Assembly (NCBI RefSeq): GCF_029581275.1
Contig: NZ_CP120742.1
Location: 1,586,501-1,650,500 of the forward strand
Origin: Micromonospora sp. WMMD1155
GTDB lineage: Bacteria; Actinomycetota; Actinomycetes; Mycobacteriales; Micromonosporaceae
DNA: 64,000 nt
Reading direction: 5' to 3'
Every line of letters starts with the position of its first letter. Position 1 is the first letter of the stretch. Below are positions 17,331 to 26,865 of this stretch, in pieces. The notes beneath the pieces were generated by a model. The model worked only from the letters and a program-made list of their open reading frames with translations, ran no database searches and had not been told where the DNA came from. Both the position numbers and the translations under genes were made by a program.

Positions 17331-18170
17331 CTAGTCCCCTTGGTGGCGCGATTCGGGCGGTTGTTCAAGATTCTGCTGACGCTTCTTCTGCTCCGACTTG
17401 AGGCGATGAACCTCTTCGACAAACTCGGCAAGCTGCTCAGTTTCGGAAGGAATCCTCTTATATCTTCCGACCCCAACCTCGACGGCTTCCCACTCCGCTT
17501 CGATCGCATCGGCGGTCTGCTGCAAGTAGAAGCTTCTCTCTTTGTACTTGTAATAACCCATGAAGCCGCTTGCTGTACCAACAAGGAAAGTAAGGCCGAG
17601 AATGGTCCAGCGATCCCAAGTCATCTTGTCGGAAATGCCGGCAATCCCAGTTGCAGCCAAGGAGCCAATAATCAGGAAACCTTGAAACATATTATTGACC
17701 AGCCGATAACGCCTACTCTCACCTCGCAGTTGATCAATGTCCGAATAGGCATCCTCTTTATAGGCGACTCGCCGAACCTTTAGGTCCCCCTCTAAATTGG
17801 CAACCAGAAGCTTGCGTTCGTCACGCAGGCGTGCGAGCTTGAGTTCGAGATCACTCTCCGAGTGGCGCTGATCTTGACTGATCGCCTCGTCGAGCAAATG
17901 GCCGCCAGGATAGCGCTTGAGCCAAAACGCAGCCACCCCAAACAGCAAGGCAATCATGGCTGCGGGTATGAGAATTACCTTCTTCGCAAAAATGCTTAGC
18001 CAAGGCAACCAGTACAACGCGTATAGAACAGCGAGTAGCGCCGGGCCGAAAGCCATCGACAAGTTCGACCAACGTCGGCGATTCTGCGCATACCGCAGCT
18101 CATGCTCGGTTTGACGGATTTCATGGTTCAACACCAGCAACTGTTCTTGCTGATGACCATTCTCGGGCAA
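17331..18170 (-). CDS. SLATT/DUF4231-like membrane protein
   Basis: A 279-residue protein with two pairs of membrane helices (about residues 37-57, 65-85, 160-178 and 188-207) separated by a long charged helical segment. The fourth helix is followed by YYKYKERSFYLQQTADAIEAEWEAV, the conserved post-membrane region of DUF4231/SLATT proteins. SLATT proteins are predicted membrane-perturbing effectors in nucleotide-signal-based conflict systems (established as a computational prediction). Base composition is close to half AT, unlike the flanks, which points to recent transfer. No nucleotide cyclase or CD-NTase is visible next to it, so its trigger is unknown. Confidence 0.65.
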   Translation of the reverse strand: MPENGHQQEQLLVLNHEIRQTEHELRYAQNRRRWSNLSMAFGPALLAVLYALYWLPWLSIFAKKVILIPAAMIALLFGVAAFWLKRYPGGHLLDEAISQDQRHSESDLELKLARLRDERKLLVANLEGDLKVRRVAYKEDAYSDIDQLRGESRRYRLVNNMFQGFLIIGSLAATGIAGISDKMTWDRWTILGLTFLVGTASGFMGYYKYKERSFYLQQTADAIEAEWEAVEVGVGRYKRIPSETEQLAEFVEEVHRLKSEQKKRQQNLEQPPESRHQGD

Positions 18171-18184
18171 TTCAAAACCCCTAA

Positions 18185-18637
18185 TTAAGATCCGGGCGTA
18201 ATGACGATCACACTACGTGCCAACTGATAGATCCAACCATTCGCCATAACGGTCAGTCCGCGACAGTAATCCACCAGCCGGGCCGCCTCGTGCAGTTCCA
18301 TGCGGGACAGGTCGATGGAGGCGACCCTGCCCGCTTGAAGAATGCTAGCTATTTCCGGTGCAGCGACGGCAAACTCACCCGGTGTGACACGGACTGCGGA
18401 TTCCAATCGCACTCCGGGCGCCGTGTTGCGATCAACTCTATATGAGTTTGCACGAACTGCCGCGTCCAGGGATCGCTCTAGATCGAGACCATGATCCCGG
18501 CGACACACCCGGGTTACATCTGCGCGCCTCACCCGGACTGCTGAACGACGAATTTCCACGAGGTGCATTGCAAAGACAAGAGCAACTAGCGCCGCAACAA
18601 CGAGGATCCCTAGTGATAACTCTTCCACAAGCTTCAA
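18185..18637 (-). CDS. Membrane-anchored SepF-like protein
   Basis: A 150-residue protein with one N-terminal hydrophobic helix (residues ~8-27, LGILVVAALVALVFAMHLVE). Its C-terminal ~75 residues resemble the SepF/DUF552 fold: VASIDLSRMELHEAARLVDYCRGL, then a short turn and a closing strand (ARSVIVITPGS). SepF normally anchors FtsZ through an amphipathic helix; here a true membrane span replaces it. The gene ends 14 bp upstream of the SLATT-like gene on the same strand, so the two likely form one operon. Whether it contacts FtsZ or has been co-opted is unknown. Confidence 0.55.
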   Translation of the reverse strand: MKLVEELSLGILVVAALVALVFAMHLVEIRRSAVRVRRADVTRVCRRDHGLDLERSLDAAVRANSYRVDRNTAPGVRLESAVRVTPGEFAVAAPEIASILQAGRVASIDLSRMELHEAARLVDYCRGLTVMANGWIYQLARSVIVITPGS

Positions 18638-19032
18638 CTTCGACCATCCGCCGAACCGGAAATTCCTTCAACCGTCTTCCAGAGTGAACCGTCGCCAGCC
18701 TCTCCAGGCGAGCATGCGGTGTCACTCAGCACCCCGGCACCCCGCGAGGCTAACGGTTAGGGGCAAGCATTACTGTCCTGGGTGACTGACCGGTACATAA
18801 AGGTCATTACCGGCGCATCACCTTCGCACCAGGAGCCGACGCAACGTTGCAGCCTGTTGCCAAGAGAGCTGCGGCACCTAGTAACCGCGATCGCCGTTCA
18901 TCCCGAGACTTGCTGCGAGGGGATTACGGAGTCTGCCCGGTCGGTAAATGCGACTGTCTAATATGTGACACCTACAACCCTTCCGCCAGATCAGGAACGC
19001 TCATAACTCGATGCGGCAGCTATCTTGCTCGG
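18638..19032. other. 395-bp divergent intergenic region, AT-richer
   Basis: This lies between the divergent SepF-like gene and the helicase gene. It holds no convincing gene; open frames here are antisense or lack ribosome-binding sites. It contains an inverted repeat at 18790-18813 and several AT-rich patches that could serve as promoters for both directions. Confidence 0.6.
18790..18813. promoter_or_regulatory. Inverted repeat CCGGTA-N12-TACCGG
   Basis: Perfect 6-bp arms with a 12-base spacer containing ATAAA, located ~220 bp before the helicase start and ~150 bp before the SepF-like gene. It could be an operator for the island. Symmetry and position only. Confidence 0.3.
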
Positions 19033-22000
19033 ATGACGGATCTTGAGCGAGGGCTTTACGAGCATCTGATCACTCGTGAGCTGGCCGATCGTCTTCAGCA
19101 CGTCGATCCCGCCCTGATCCAGCACCACAAACTCGACCCCGCCGACGCGCACACGACCCTCGCCCGCCACATCGCCACCCTGGCAGCGAGAGCCCTGCAA
19201 GCCCTCCCCAACGGCGACGACAAGCTCCACCACCAGGTCGAGATGGCGAACCGGATCGCCGACGCGATCGCCGAGCTGAGCCCGAAGGCCGCAACGGATC
19301 AAGACCAGGTGACCGACGCGAAGCACCTGCTCCACGCCATCGCCGCCCCGCCAATCCCGCCCGCGCTACCAGCGTTCCCAGACCGCCCGAGCACACCGCT
19401 CTCCACCGGCGCGCTGCTGGTCAACGGCCGCCACCAGCCCCGCATCGGCCACGAGGTCAACCACGAGATGGCCTCGGCCGAGAGCGTCGATCTGCTCTGC
19501 GCGTTCATCAAGTGGTACGGCCTGCGCATCGTGGAGAAGCCCATCCGGGAGTTGATCGCCCGGGGTGGCACGGTCCGGGTCATCACCACCACCTACCTCG
19601 GTGCCACCGATCAACGGGCACTCGACCGGCTCAAGGAGCTGGGCGCGGAGGTCAAGGTGTCCTACGAGACGCGGACCACCCGCCTGCACGCCAAGGCGTG
19701 GCTGTTCCGCCGGACCAACGGCACCACCACCGCGTACGTCGGCTCGTCCAACCTGTCGAAGGCCGCGCTGGTCGACGGCGTGGAGTGGAACGTCCGCATC
19801 TCGAACATCGAGCAGCCGCACGTCATCGACACGTTCACGGCGACGTTCGAGGACTACTGGAACGATCCGGCGTTCGAGGCGTACGACGTGGCCAGGGATG
19901 CCGAGCGGCTACGGCAGGCGCTCACCGGGGAGCGCCGCATCGACGCGCCTACCGAGATCTCGAATCTGGACGTGCGCCCGTACCCGTATCAGGCGGAGAT
20001 CCTGGCCGACCTGGACGCCGAGCGGCTGGTGCACGGCCGCTGGCACAACCTCGTCGTGATGGCGACCGGCACCGGCAAGACCGTGGTCGCAGCCCTCGAC
20101 TACCGCCGGTTGCACAAGGCGGGACGAACAGACTCGCTGCTCTTCGTGGCCCATCAGGAGCAGATCCTGCGGCAGAGCCTGTCGACGTTCCGGCAGGTCA
20201 TGGGCGACGGCAGCTTCGGCGAGACGCTTGTCGCGGGCGAGAAGCCCAACGGCTGGAAGCACGTCTTCGCCTCCATCCAGTCGCTGCACCGCCGGGAGGT
20301 CCACCCCGAGGCGTACGACATGGTGATCGTGGACGAGTTCCACCACGCGGAGGCGCCGACGTACACGCGGCTGTTGGAGCGGCTGCGTCCCCGCGTACTC
20401 CTCGGATTGACGGCGACCCCCGACCGCGCCGACGGCGGCGACGTGCGCCGGTGGTTCGACGGCCGCGCGGCGGTTGAGCTGCACCTGTGGGACGCGTTGG
20501 AGCGGCAGTTGTTGTCGCCGTTCCAGTACTTCGGGCTGCACGACGACGTGGACCTGTCGCACCTCGCCTGGAAGCGCGGCCAGGGCTACGACCCGGCGGA
20601 GCTGGACGTCGTGTACACCGGCAACCACGCCCGGGCGCGGTCGGTGTTGCGCGCGGTCAGCGACAAGGTCGACGTCGGGCGGATGCGGGCGCTCGGGTTC
20701 TGCGTGAGCATCGGGCACGCCGAGTTCATGGCCAGGTGGTTCAACGACCACGGCGTACCGTCCGCAGCGGTGACCTCCGGGGCCGACCGCCTGACGCAGA
20801 AAGGGATGCTGCGAGACTTCAAGGCCGGCAAGCTGCGGGTCCTCTTCACAGTGGACCTGTTCAACGAGGGCGTCGACCTGCCGATGGTCGACACGATCCT
20901 GATGCTGCGGCCCACCGAGAGCGCCACGATCTTCCTGCAACAGCTCGGCCGTGGTCTGCGGCTAGACGACGGCAAGCCCTGTCTCACCGTTCTGGACTTC
21001 ATCGGCGGGCAGAACGCCAACTTCCGGTTCGACCTGCGCTGGCGTGCCCTGACCGGGGTGAGTCGGCGAGCGATCGCCGAGGCGGTACGGGATGACTTCC
21101 CGAACCTGCCGAGCGGGTGCCACGTCGAGCTGGACCGGGTGGCCAAGGAGGTCGTGCTCGCCAACCTGCGGTCGGCACTGCCCACCTCGAAGGCCGGCCT
21201 GGTGTCCGAGCTGCGGCACCTCGGTGATGTCAGCCTCGCCACGTTCCTCCGCGAGACCGGCCTGGAGATCGAGGACGTATACCGGTCGGCCAGCATCGGT
21301 GGCTGGACCGGCCTGCGCCGGCTCGCCGGCATCGAGACGTCCACGCCGGGCCCGGACGACCGGGAGTTGGGCCGCGCCATCGGGCGCATGCTGCACACCG
21401 ACGACGTGGACCGGCTGGAGCTGCTGACCCGGGTCGCGGCCGGACCGCCCGCGCCAGCTCAGCAGGTGTACGCGGGCAGCGGCCGACTGCTGGACATGTT
21501 GCACTTCAGCCTCTGGGGACCGAGCGCACCCCTCGCCGGGCGGGACGAACGGCTGGCACGGCTGTGGAAGGAACCGGCTCGCTGTGCCGAGTTGCGGCAG
21601 GTCGCCGAGGTGCTGCGGGACCGCATCCACCGGGTCACCCCCACCCTCACGCCGGGGGCGGTGCCGTTGCGGGTGCACGCCCGGTACAGCCGCAACGAGG
21701 CATGTGCGGCGTTCGGAATGCCGAACCCGGGGTCGCTGCGGGAGGGCGTGAAGTGGCTTGAGTCGGAGCGGGCGGACCTGTTCTTCGTCACCCTCGTCAA
21801 GTCGGAGGCGCACTACTCCCCCACCACCATGTACGCCGACCGGGCCATCACCGACACCCTCTTCCAGTGGGAGTCGCAGAGCACCACCTCGTCGGCGTCA
21901 GCGACCGGGCAGCGCTACACGTCGGGCGGGTCGACAGTGCACCTCTTCGTCCGGGAAACCCGGATCCCCGACCGCGACCTGGGCGCGCCGCCGTACCTCT

Positions 22001-22119
22001 ACGCGGGGCCGATGACGTACCAGGAGCACACCGGCGACCGACCCATGCGCATCCTCTGGAAGCTGCACCACGCGCTGCCCGCCGACATGTACGCCGCAGC
22101 TCGGGCCATCGCCGCCTGA
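19033..22119 (+). CDS. SF2 helicase with N-terminal PLD nuclease-like domain and DUF3427
   Basis: A 1028-residue protein. Residues ~125-290 form a phospholipase-D-type domain with RLHAKAWLF...GSSNLSKAAL (HxK and Asn motif). A DEAD/DEAH helicase core follows: Walker A MATGTGKT, DEFHH motif II, LGLTATP motif III and QQLGRGLR motif VI. The C-terminal ~350 residues match the DUF3427 region. Proteins of this layout occur as stand-alone helicase-nucleases in restriction and defence neighbourhoods. ATG at 19033 (MTDLERGLYEHL) is chosen because the family starts there; the frame is open 62 codons further upstream. It is GC-rich like the chromosome, in contrast to the two genes before it. Role inferred: DNA processing, possibly against foreign DNA. 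Confidence 0.82.
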   Translation: MTDLERGLYEHLITRELADRLQHVDPALIQHHKLDPADAHTTLARHIATLAARALQALPNGDDKLHHQVEMANRIADAIAELSPKAATDQDQVTDAKHLLHAIAAPPIPPALPAFPDRPSTPLSTGALLVNGRHQPRIGHEVNHEMASAESVDLLCAFIKWYGLRIVEKPIRELIARGGTVRVITTTYLGATDQRALDRLKELGAEVKVSYETRTTRLHAKAWLFRRTNGTTTAYVGSSNLSKAALVDGVEWNVRISNIEQPHVIDTFTATFEDYWNDPAFEAYDVARDAERLRQALTGERRIDAPTEISNLDVRPYPYQAEILADLDAERLVHGRWHNLVVMATGTGKTVVAALDYRRLHKAGRTDSLLFVAHQEQILRQSLSTFRQVMGDGSFGETLVAGEKPNGWKHVFASIQSLHRREVHPEAYDMVIVDEFHHAEAPTYTRLLERLRPRVLLGLTATPDRADGGDVRRWFDGRAAVELHLWDALERQLLSPFQYFGLHDDVDLSHLAWKRGQGYDPAELDVVYTGNHARARSVLRAVSDKVDVGRMRALGFCVSIGHAEFMARWFNDHGVPSAAVTSGADRLTQKGMLRDFKAGKLRVLFTVDLFNEGVDLPMVDTILMLRPTESATIFLQQLGRGLRLDDGKPCLTVLDFIGGQNANFRFDLRWRALTGVSRRAIAEAVRDDFPNLPSGCHVELDRVAKEVVLANLRSALPTSKAGLVSELRHLGDVSLATFLRETGLEIEDVYRSASIGGWTGLRRLAGIETSTPGPDDRELGRAIGRMLHTDDVDRLELLTRVAAGPPAPAQQVYAGSGRLLDMLHFSLWGPSAPLAGRDERLARLWKEPARCAELRQVAEVLRDRIHRVTPTLTPGAVPLRVHARYSRNEACAAFGMPNPGSLREGVKWLESERADLFFVTLVKSEAHYSPTTMYADRAITDTLFQWESQSTTSSASATGQRYTSGGSTVHLFVRETRIPDRDLGAPPYLYAGPMTYQEHTGDRPMRILWKLHHALPADMYAAARAIAA

Positions 22120-22145
22120 TATCGGCCGTCCGTCCGCTCGCCCGG

Positions 22146-24299
22146 CTACCCCTTCGCCATGGCCTCCGGATCCGGCGGGACGTGCGGCCCGCCTGGCGGT
22201 CGCTCGTCGCCGTGGCCCGGCCACCACGCCTTGTGCCCGATCAGCGCGGTCAGCGCCGGCACGAAGAACATCGACATGACGAACGCCGACAGTACGATGC
22301 CGATCGCCACCGCGAAGCCCATCTGCTGCAGGAACGAGATCGGGGCTAGCAGCAGCACCGCGAACGTCCCGGCCAGGATCAAGCCTGCCGCCGCGACCGT
22401 CGGGCCGGCGTGTTCGACCCCGATGGCGGCGGCCTGGTGCGGCTCGTGTCCCTCCCGCGCTTCCTCGCGTAGTCGGGCGATCATCAGGATGTTGTAGTCG
22501 GTCCCGATCGCCACCACGAAGAGGTAGAGGATGATCGGCAGCTGGAAGGTGACACCGGGCTCGCCCTGCAGCCCTTGGAAGAGGTAGACAGTGGCGCCCA
22601 GCGTGGCGGCGAAGTTGAGCAGCACCGCTATCACGAGGTAGATCGGCGCGACCAGACTGCGCAGCAGCAGCGCGAGGATGAGCGCGATCAGGCCGGCCGC
22701 GACCGGCAGGATCACCGACAGGTCGCGGTTGTTGGCCGAGTTGATGTCCGCGAAGATCGCGGTGGTCCCGCCGACCAGTGCCCGGGTGCCCGGCGGGGCC
22801 GCCGCGTGCACGACACCGCGCAGGTCGTCGCGGACGAGGGTGATCGCCTCGTTGGAGACCGGGTTCTCGTTGAGCAGCAGGTTGACCCGGGCCACACTCG
22901 GGTCGGTGCTGCGCTCCGGGGGCTGCGCCTGGCCCACACCCGGGGCTTTCGCCACGGCCGCCGCGAAGTCGTTGACCTGCTGCTCGTTCAGCGGCGACCC
23001 GTTGCTGGTGGTCAGGTAGACCTCGGTAGGGGCGAGCGCACCGGCGGCGAACCCGCGCTGTAGGTCCTGTGCGGCCTTCGCCGACTCGGTGTCCTGTGGG
23101 AAGCCGGCGCTGAAGTCGTAGTCGGCCTTGTAGCCGAGCACGCCTGCGGCGAGCGCGACCAGGAGAACGCCGGAGGCCGCCGCGACAAGCGCCGGCCGGC
23201 GCCCGACGGTGTTGCCGAGCCGGTGCCAGATGGTGGCCTTGGGCGCACGCTGCCACGCCTTCGAGGGCCAGAAGACGTACCGGCCGAGCAGGGAGACGAC
23301 CGCCGGGATGAGGGTGAGCGAGGTGACCAGCATGACGCCGACCGCGATCGCGAGCGCCGGACCGAGGGAGCCGAAGAAGCCCAGCGAGGCGAGGAGCAGC
23401 ACGAGGAACGCGACGATGACCGCTCCGGCGGCCGAGGTGATGACCTCGCCGACCCGCTGGACGGTGACGATCATCGCGGTGCGCTTGTCGTCGCCGGCGC
23501 GCAGCCGCTCCCGGTAGCGGAAAAGCAGGAACAGGATGTAGTCGGTGCCGATGCCGAAAAGCACGATCAACAAGATCGTCTGCAGATCCTGGCTGACACT
23601 GAGGTCGAATGCCTTGCCCGCGGCGGCGACGAGACCCGTCGTGATGCTCAGGACGACGCCGACGACCACCACGGGCAGCAGCGCCGCGATGGGGCTGCGG
23701 AAGATGACGAGGATCAGTCCGATGATGAGGATGATCGTCGCGACGCCGACCACGGCGAAGGCGTCGTTGAAGGTGTCTTCGTTGTCGACGAAGCTCGCCA
23801 CGTCACCGGCCACGCCCGCGGTCAGCCCACTGTTCGCCAACTCCGGGCCGATGTCCGCGCGCAGGTCGCGCACGGCGTCGAGCAGTGCCGGGTCGTCGGG
23901 GGTGGGGGCGTCGAGCCCGACATTAATGATCTGCACCGACTTGTCCGGTGCGACCGCGGGCGGGCCGGTCAGGTAGCCGGACGTGCGCGGGATGTTCTTG
24001 GCCTTGAGCGACTGGGCGAGCTGGCCCACCTTCGCCTCGTCCGCCGACGTGAGTTTCTGCCCGTCGGCGCGCTTGACCACGATGGTCGCCGTCGCGGTGG
24101 CCTGCTGCGGGAACGCCTTCTGCCCCAGCTCGGTGGCCTGCACCGACTCGTAGGAGCGAGGCAGGAAGCTCTCCTGGTCGGCGGAGGTGATGTCGCTCAG
24201 GGACGGTGTGGTGAGGATGATGGCGGCTGCCGCGACCACCCAACCGGCGATCACCCACCACGCTCTGCCCACGACGAATCTGCCCAGCCGCTCGAACAT
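22146..24299 (-). CDS. MMPL-family RND transporter
   Basis: A 717-residue inner-membrane transporter with the duplicated MMPL layout. Each half has one N-terminal helix, a large extracytoplasmic domain and five further helices. The proton-relay region shows GIGTDYILFLLFRYRE in the first half and AIGTDYNILMIARLREE in the second, the GTDY(x)3L signature of MmpL/ActII-3 exporters. Such pumps export lipids, polyketides or drugs using the proton gradient. No adjacent regulator or lipid-synthesis gene is apparent, so its substrate is open. The 3' end lies 26 bp from the helicase stop, in convergent orientation. Confidence 0.93.
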   Translation of the reverse strand: MFERLGRFVVGRAWWVIAGWVVAAAAIILTTPSLSDITSADQESFLPRSYESVQATELGQKAFPQQATATATIVVKRADGQKLTSADEAKVGQLAQSLKAKNIPRTSGYLTGPPAVAPDKSVQIINVGLDAPTPDDPALLDAVRDLRADIGPELANSGLTAGVAGDVASFVDNEDTFNDAFAVVGVATIILIIGLILVIFRSPIAALLPVVVVGVVLSITTGLVAAAGKAFDLSVSQDLQTILLIVLFGIGTDYILFLLFRYRERLRAGDDKRTAMIVTVQRVGEVITSAAGAVIVAFLVLLLASLGFFGSLGPALAIAVGVMLVTSLTLIPAVVSLLGRYVFWPSKAWQRAPKATIWHRLGNTVGRRPALVAAASGVLLVALAAGVLGYKADYDFSAGFPQDTESAKAAQDLQRGFAAGALAPTEVYLTTSNGSPLNEQQVNDFAAAVAKAPGVGQAQPPERSTDPSVARVNLLLNENPVSNEAITLVRDDLRGVVHAAAPPGTRALVGGTTAIFADINSANNRDLSVILPVAAGLIALILALLLRSLVAPIYLVIAVLLNFAATLGATVYLFQGLQGEPGVTFQLPIILYLFVVAIGTDYNILMIARLREEAREGHEPHQAAAIGVEHAGPTVAAAGLILAGTFAVLLLAPISFLQQMGFAVAIGIVLSAFVMSMFFVPALTALIGHKAWWPGHGDERPPGGPHVPPDPEAMAKG

Positions 24300-24520
24300 G
24301 GTTCCCCCCGTGATTCCGGCACAACCGACGTCTGGTGGCCGAGGCGCCCACAGACGCCCCGATCACCACCCTGCGCTACCGATGTGCAGCGTACCGTCAC
24401 GGCCTAATCCTTTTCGGACGCACGGGAGTGTCAGGCGCGTGCTTTTCAGCCTCGCTGCCGATGACCGGGCAGCCGTCCGGGTACCACACCCGGCGACTGA
24501 TCACGCACTAGGTTGGGGGC

Positions 24521-24958
24521 ATGGAGCAGCGGATCAGCCTGATCACCCTCGGCGTCAGCGACCTGGCGCGCGCGAAGGCGTTCTACGAGCAGCTCGGCTG
24601 GCGGGGCCAGGAGGTCGAGGAGACGGTCTTCATCCAGGCCGGCGGCCTGGCGGTCGTCCTCTGGGGCCGCGACAAACTCGCCGACGACGCGGGCATCGCC
24701 GACTCGGGCACCGATGGCTTCGGCGGGATGGCCCTCGCCCAGAACGTCCGATCGCGCGAAGAGGTGGACGAGATCATCGCCACGGCGACCAAGGCTGGTG
24801 CCACGGTGACCAAACCGGCCCGGGAGACCTTCTACGGCGGCTACGCGGGCTACTTCGCCGACCTGGACGGGCACGTCTGGGAGATCGCGTGGAATCCCGG
24901 TTTCGCTCTCGCGGACGACGGCACCCTTACCGTCCCTGACTTCAGCGCCATGGGCTGA
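24521..24958 (+). CDS. VOC (glyoxalase/bleomycin resistance) family protein
   Basis: A 145-residue two-module beta-alpha-beta-beta-beta protein. The first module starts ISLITLGVSDLARAKAFYEQLGWRG, the usual opening of this family. The second ends YFADLDGHVWEIAWNPGF, in which the Glu of WEIAWNP is a typical metal or substrate ligand. Members act as isomerases, dioxygenases or antibiotic-binding proteins, and the sequence does not decide between these. A single gene divergent from the MMPL transporter. Confidence 0.88.
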   Translation: MEQRISLITLGVSDLARAKAFYEQLGWRGQEVEETVFIQAGGLAVVLWGRDKLADDAGIADSGTDGFGGMALAQNVRSREEVDEIIATATKAGATVTKPARETFYGGYAGYFADLDGHVWEIAWNPGFALADDGTLTVPDFSAMG

Positions 24959-24980
24959 GCTGCGCAGGCGCGAACACGGA

Positions 24981-26198
24981 TCAGGGCGTCGGAGGCGGGC
25001 AGAGCAGCGGGTCCAGCAACGGCAGTTGCAGAGGATCCAGGCAGACCGCCAGCAGCGAGTTCGGCGACGGCGTCGCGGTGGGGGTCGGCGTCGGAGAGGT
25101 CGACGTGACGGGCGGCGTCGGGACGGCTGACGTGGACAGTTCCGTGGTGGGCCCAGGGGTCGGCACCGAGCTGGGCGACGGAGCAGGGGCGACCGACGGG
25201 GTGACTGCCGGCGCTTCGGCCACCGTGACGGCAGGTGACACCACTCTGGAGACGGCTGCCCTAGCCGACGGCCGGGCGGCCGGGGCGCGTGGCGGGCTCC
25301 AGACGGCGCTGTCGGCCGAACCGACCCGCGACCGGGGCGCCACCGGCCCGACGGGAACGGTCGGAACGAGGACTACTCCGGCCCTCGGCACGTTCAGGGC
25401 GATGGTCTCCGCCAGCGGCACGGGCTCGGACCCCGACAGGTGCGGGTCCGGGCCGAGGGCGCCGGGGCCGACCGTCGCGAACACCACCGCCGCGATGGCC
25501 GCGGCACCGAGCGCCCGCCGGTCGGGGCGTACCGCCGTCAGGGGCGCGTCGTCGGGTTCCGCCGGTACGGGAGGCGCAGGCCGGGTTGCCCGGTGCGCGG
25601 CCAGCTGCGCGTCGACCTGCGCCAGGACGGCCGCGCGATCCGTAGCGACAGCGAGCGTGAGGTAGAAGCGGAAGTTCACCGCGGCGTTGGCGGGGACGAG
25701 CAGCCCGGAGAGTCGACTGTGGTCGGGCAGCAGGGTGAACGGGGTGTCGGGGTGGTGGGCGGGGCCGACCAGATCCTCGTACCGCCACTCGCGCCGGTGC
25801 TCACGCCCGCCGAAGGCGACCCGGTGACTGGTCACGACGGCCATACCGGTGTCGACGGCCCGTAGGCCCGGCGGCAGGGCCTCGGACCAGGCCTCAGCGA
25901 AGGAACAGGAGCCGCCCGGGGTGGGTAGGCCGGGGACGTGCCGCGCCTCGGCCTCGACCAGCGTGGCGACGGGGAGGACGCGGAAGACGAGTTCGTCGTC
26001 GGCGAGGTCCACCGGAAGGCCGGTGCGGGGCTGCGTACACCCGAGGAAGCCGGCGGCTTCGACGCGGAGCCGGGCCAGGTGGTCGTCGCGGCGTCGCCAG
26101 GCGGCGGTGGCGTCGCGGTACGCGCGCTGCCGGCGCTCGTTCTCGCGCTCGGCCCAGGCGATCCGCCAGGGGGCGCAGGCCACAGAGGTCACGTTCAC
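24981..26198 (-). CDS. Single-span membrane protein with Pro/Ser/Thr-rich tail, paralogue 1
   Basis: A 405-residue protein. The N-terminal ~190 residues are cytoplasmic and align by eye with the gene at 26866-28011 (AWRRRDDHLARLRVEAAGFLG, TGMAVVTSHRV, SGLLVPANAAVNFRFYLTLAV). One membrane helix follows (GAAAIAAVVFATVGPGAL), then a low-complexity Pro/Ser/Thr/Val tail outside the cell and a short closing CLDPLQLPLLDPLLC. No enzymatic motif is seen. A GTG start at 26198 (VNVTSVACAPW) aligns better with the paralogue than the upstream ATG at 26252, but no strong ribosome-binding site marks either. Function unknown. Confidence 0.65.
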   Translation of the reverse strand: MNVTSVACAPWRIAWAERENERRQRAYRDATAAWRRRDDHLARLRVEAAGFLGCTQPRTGLPVDLADDELVFRVLPVATLVEAEARHVPGLPTPGGSCSFAEAWSEALPPGLRAVDTGMAVVTSHRVAFGGREHRREWRYEDLVGPAHHPDTPFTLLPDHSRLSGLLVPANAAVNFRFYLTLAVATDRAAVLAQVDAQLAAHRATRPAPPVPAEPDDAPLTAVRPDRRALGAAAIAAVVFATVGPGALGPDPHLSGSEPVPLAETIALNVPRAGVVLVPTVPVGPVAPRSRVGSADSAVWSPPRAPAARPSARAAVSRVVSPAVTVAEAPAVTPSVAPAPSPSSVPTPGPTTELSTSAVPTPPVTSTSPTPTPTATPSPNSLLAVCLDPLQLPLLDPLLCPPPTP

Positions 26199-26286
26199 AT
26201 GCGTTACAACCGCTCGCGTACGTGACAGGGAACGCGAGCAGGATCGATGCATCCCGTTGCGCCCGAAAGGAGAGAATTGCAGGTGA

Positions 26287-26841
26287 TCAGCCGGCCCGGC
26301 GGCGGTCGGTCATCGGGTCGCGGACCGGGAACCGCGACCGGGTTCGTGGCGGGTACGCCTCGCAGTGCTCGGTCCAGTGTTCGGCGGCGGTGGCGAGGGC
26401 GTCCGCGGAGACGGTGAGGATCAGCGGGTAGATGGCGCTGGACGGGCGGCGCATCCATGGGGGCAGTGACTCGGCGGAGAACTCCACGATCAGTTCCAGC
26501 CGGCGACGACGGAGCACCCGGGTGCGCAGGGCCAGGTTGGGTTCGGTGAAGCGGACCAGCGCCGGTGGCGCGCTCGGCCCGAGGGCGGCGGCGGCCTGGC
26601 CGTGCAGCCAGCCGCCGAGCGCGCGGGCCTCCTCGACCATCAGGCTCGGGTAGTGGTGTGACCAGGTCTGACCGTCGGAGGTACGGGCGTCGACCTCGAT
26701 GAGCAGCCAGTCGTGCCAGCCGGGCGTGGCCCCGTCGGGGTCGTCGGGTGGATCGATGCCGGGCTGGTAGCCGACGGGGCGTATCCGCACCCGTGCGCCA
26801 TCGTCAGACCGGATCTCCACTCGATCATTCTGGCCGATCAA
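26287..26841 (-). CDS. WapI-type immunity-like protein
   Basis: A 184-residue soluble protein. The pattern WHDWLLIEVDART...GQTWSHHYPSLMVEEARALGGWLHGQ...VRFTEPNLALRTR resembles the WapI/immunity-protein family, in which the FxEPNLxF motif follows a WL-containing helix. In polymorphic toxin systems such proteins neutralise a cognate toxin. Here no toxin is recognisable, and the gene sits between two paralogous membrane proteins on the same strand. It may serve as an orphan immunity gene or a module of that unit. Family call is by motif only. Confidence 0.5.
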   Translation of the reverse strand: MIGQNDRVEIRSDDGARVRIRPVGYQPGIDPPDDPDGATPGWHDWLLIEVDARTSDGQTWSHHYPSLMVEEARALGGWLHGQAAAALGPSAPPALVRFTEPNLALRTRVLRRRRLELIVEFSAESLPPWMRRPSSAIYPLILTVSADALATAAEHWTEHCEAYPPRTRSRFPVRDPMTDRRRAG

Positions 26842-26865
26842 AGCGGACTTAGACCCCTAAATCGG

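Noticed and set aside
18442..18687. Small plus-strand gene in the helicase upstream region
   Set aside because: Overlaps the SepF-like gene in antisense, and its translation shows no conserved feature.
18847..19032. Upstream start of the helicase with an extra Cys cluster (CPVGKCDCLIC)
   Set aside because: The 62 extra codons have different, AT-richer composition and no homology by eye; the family start MTDLERGLYEH at 19033 fits better. Left as a possibility only.
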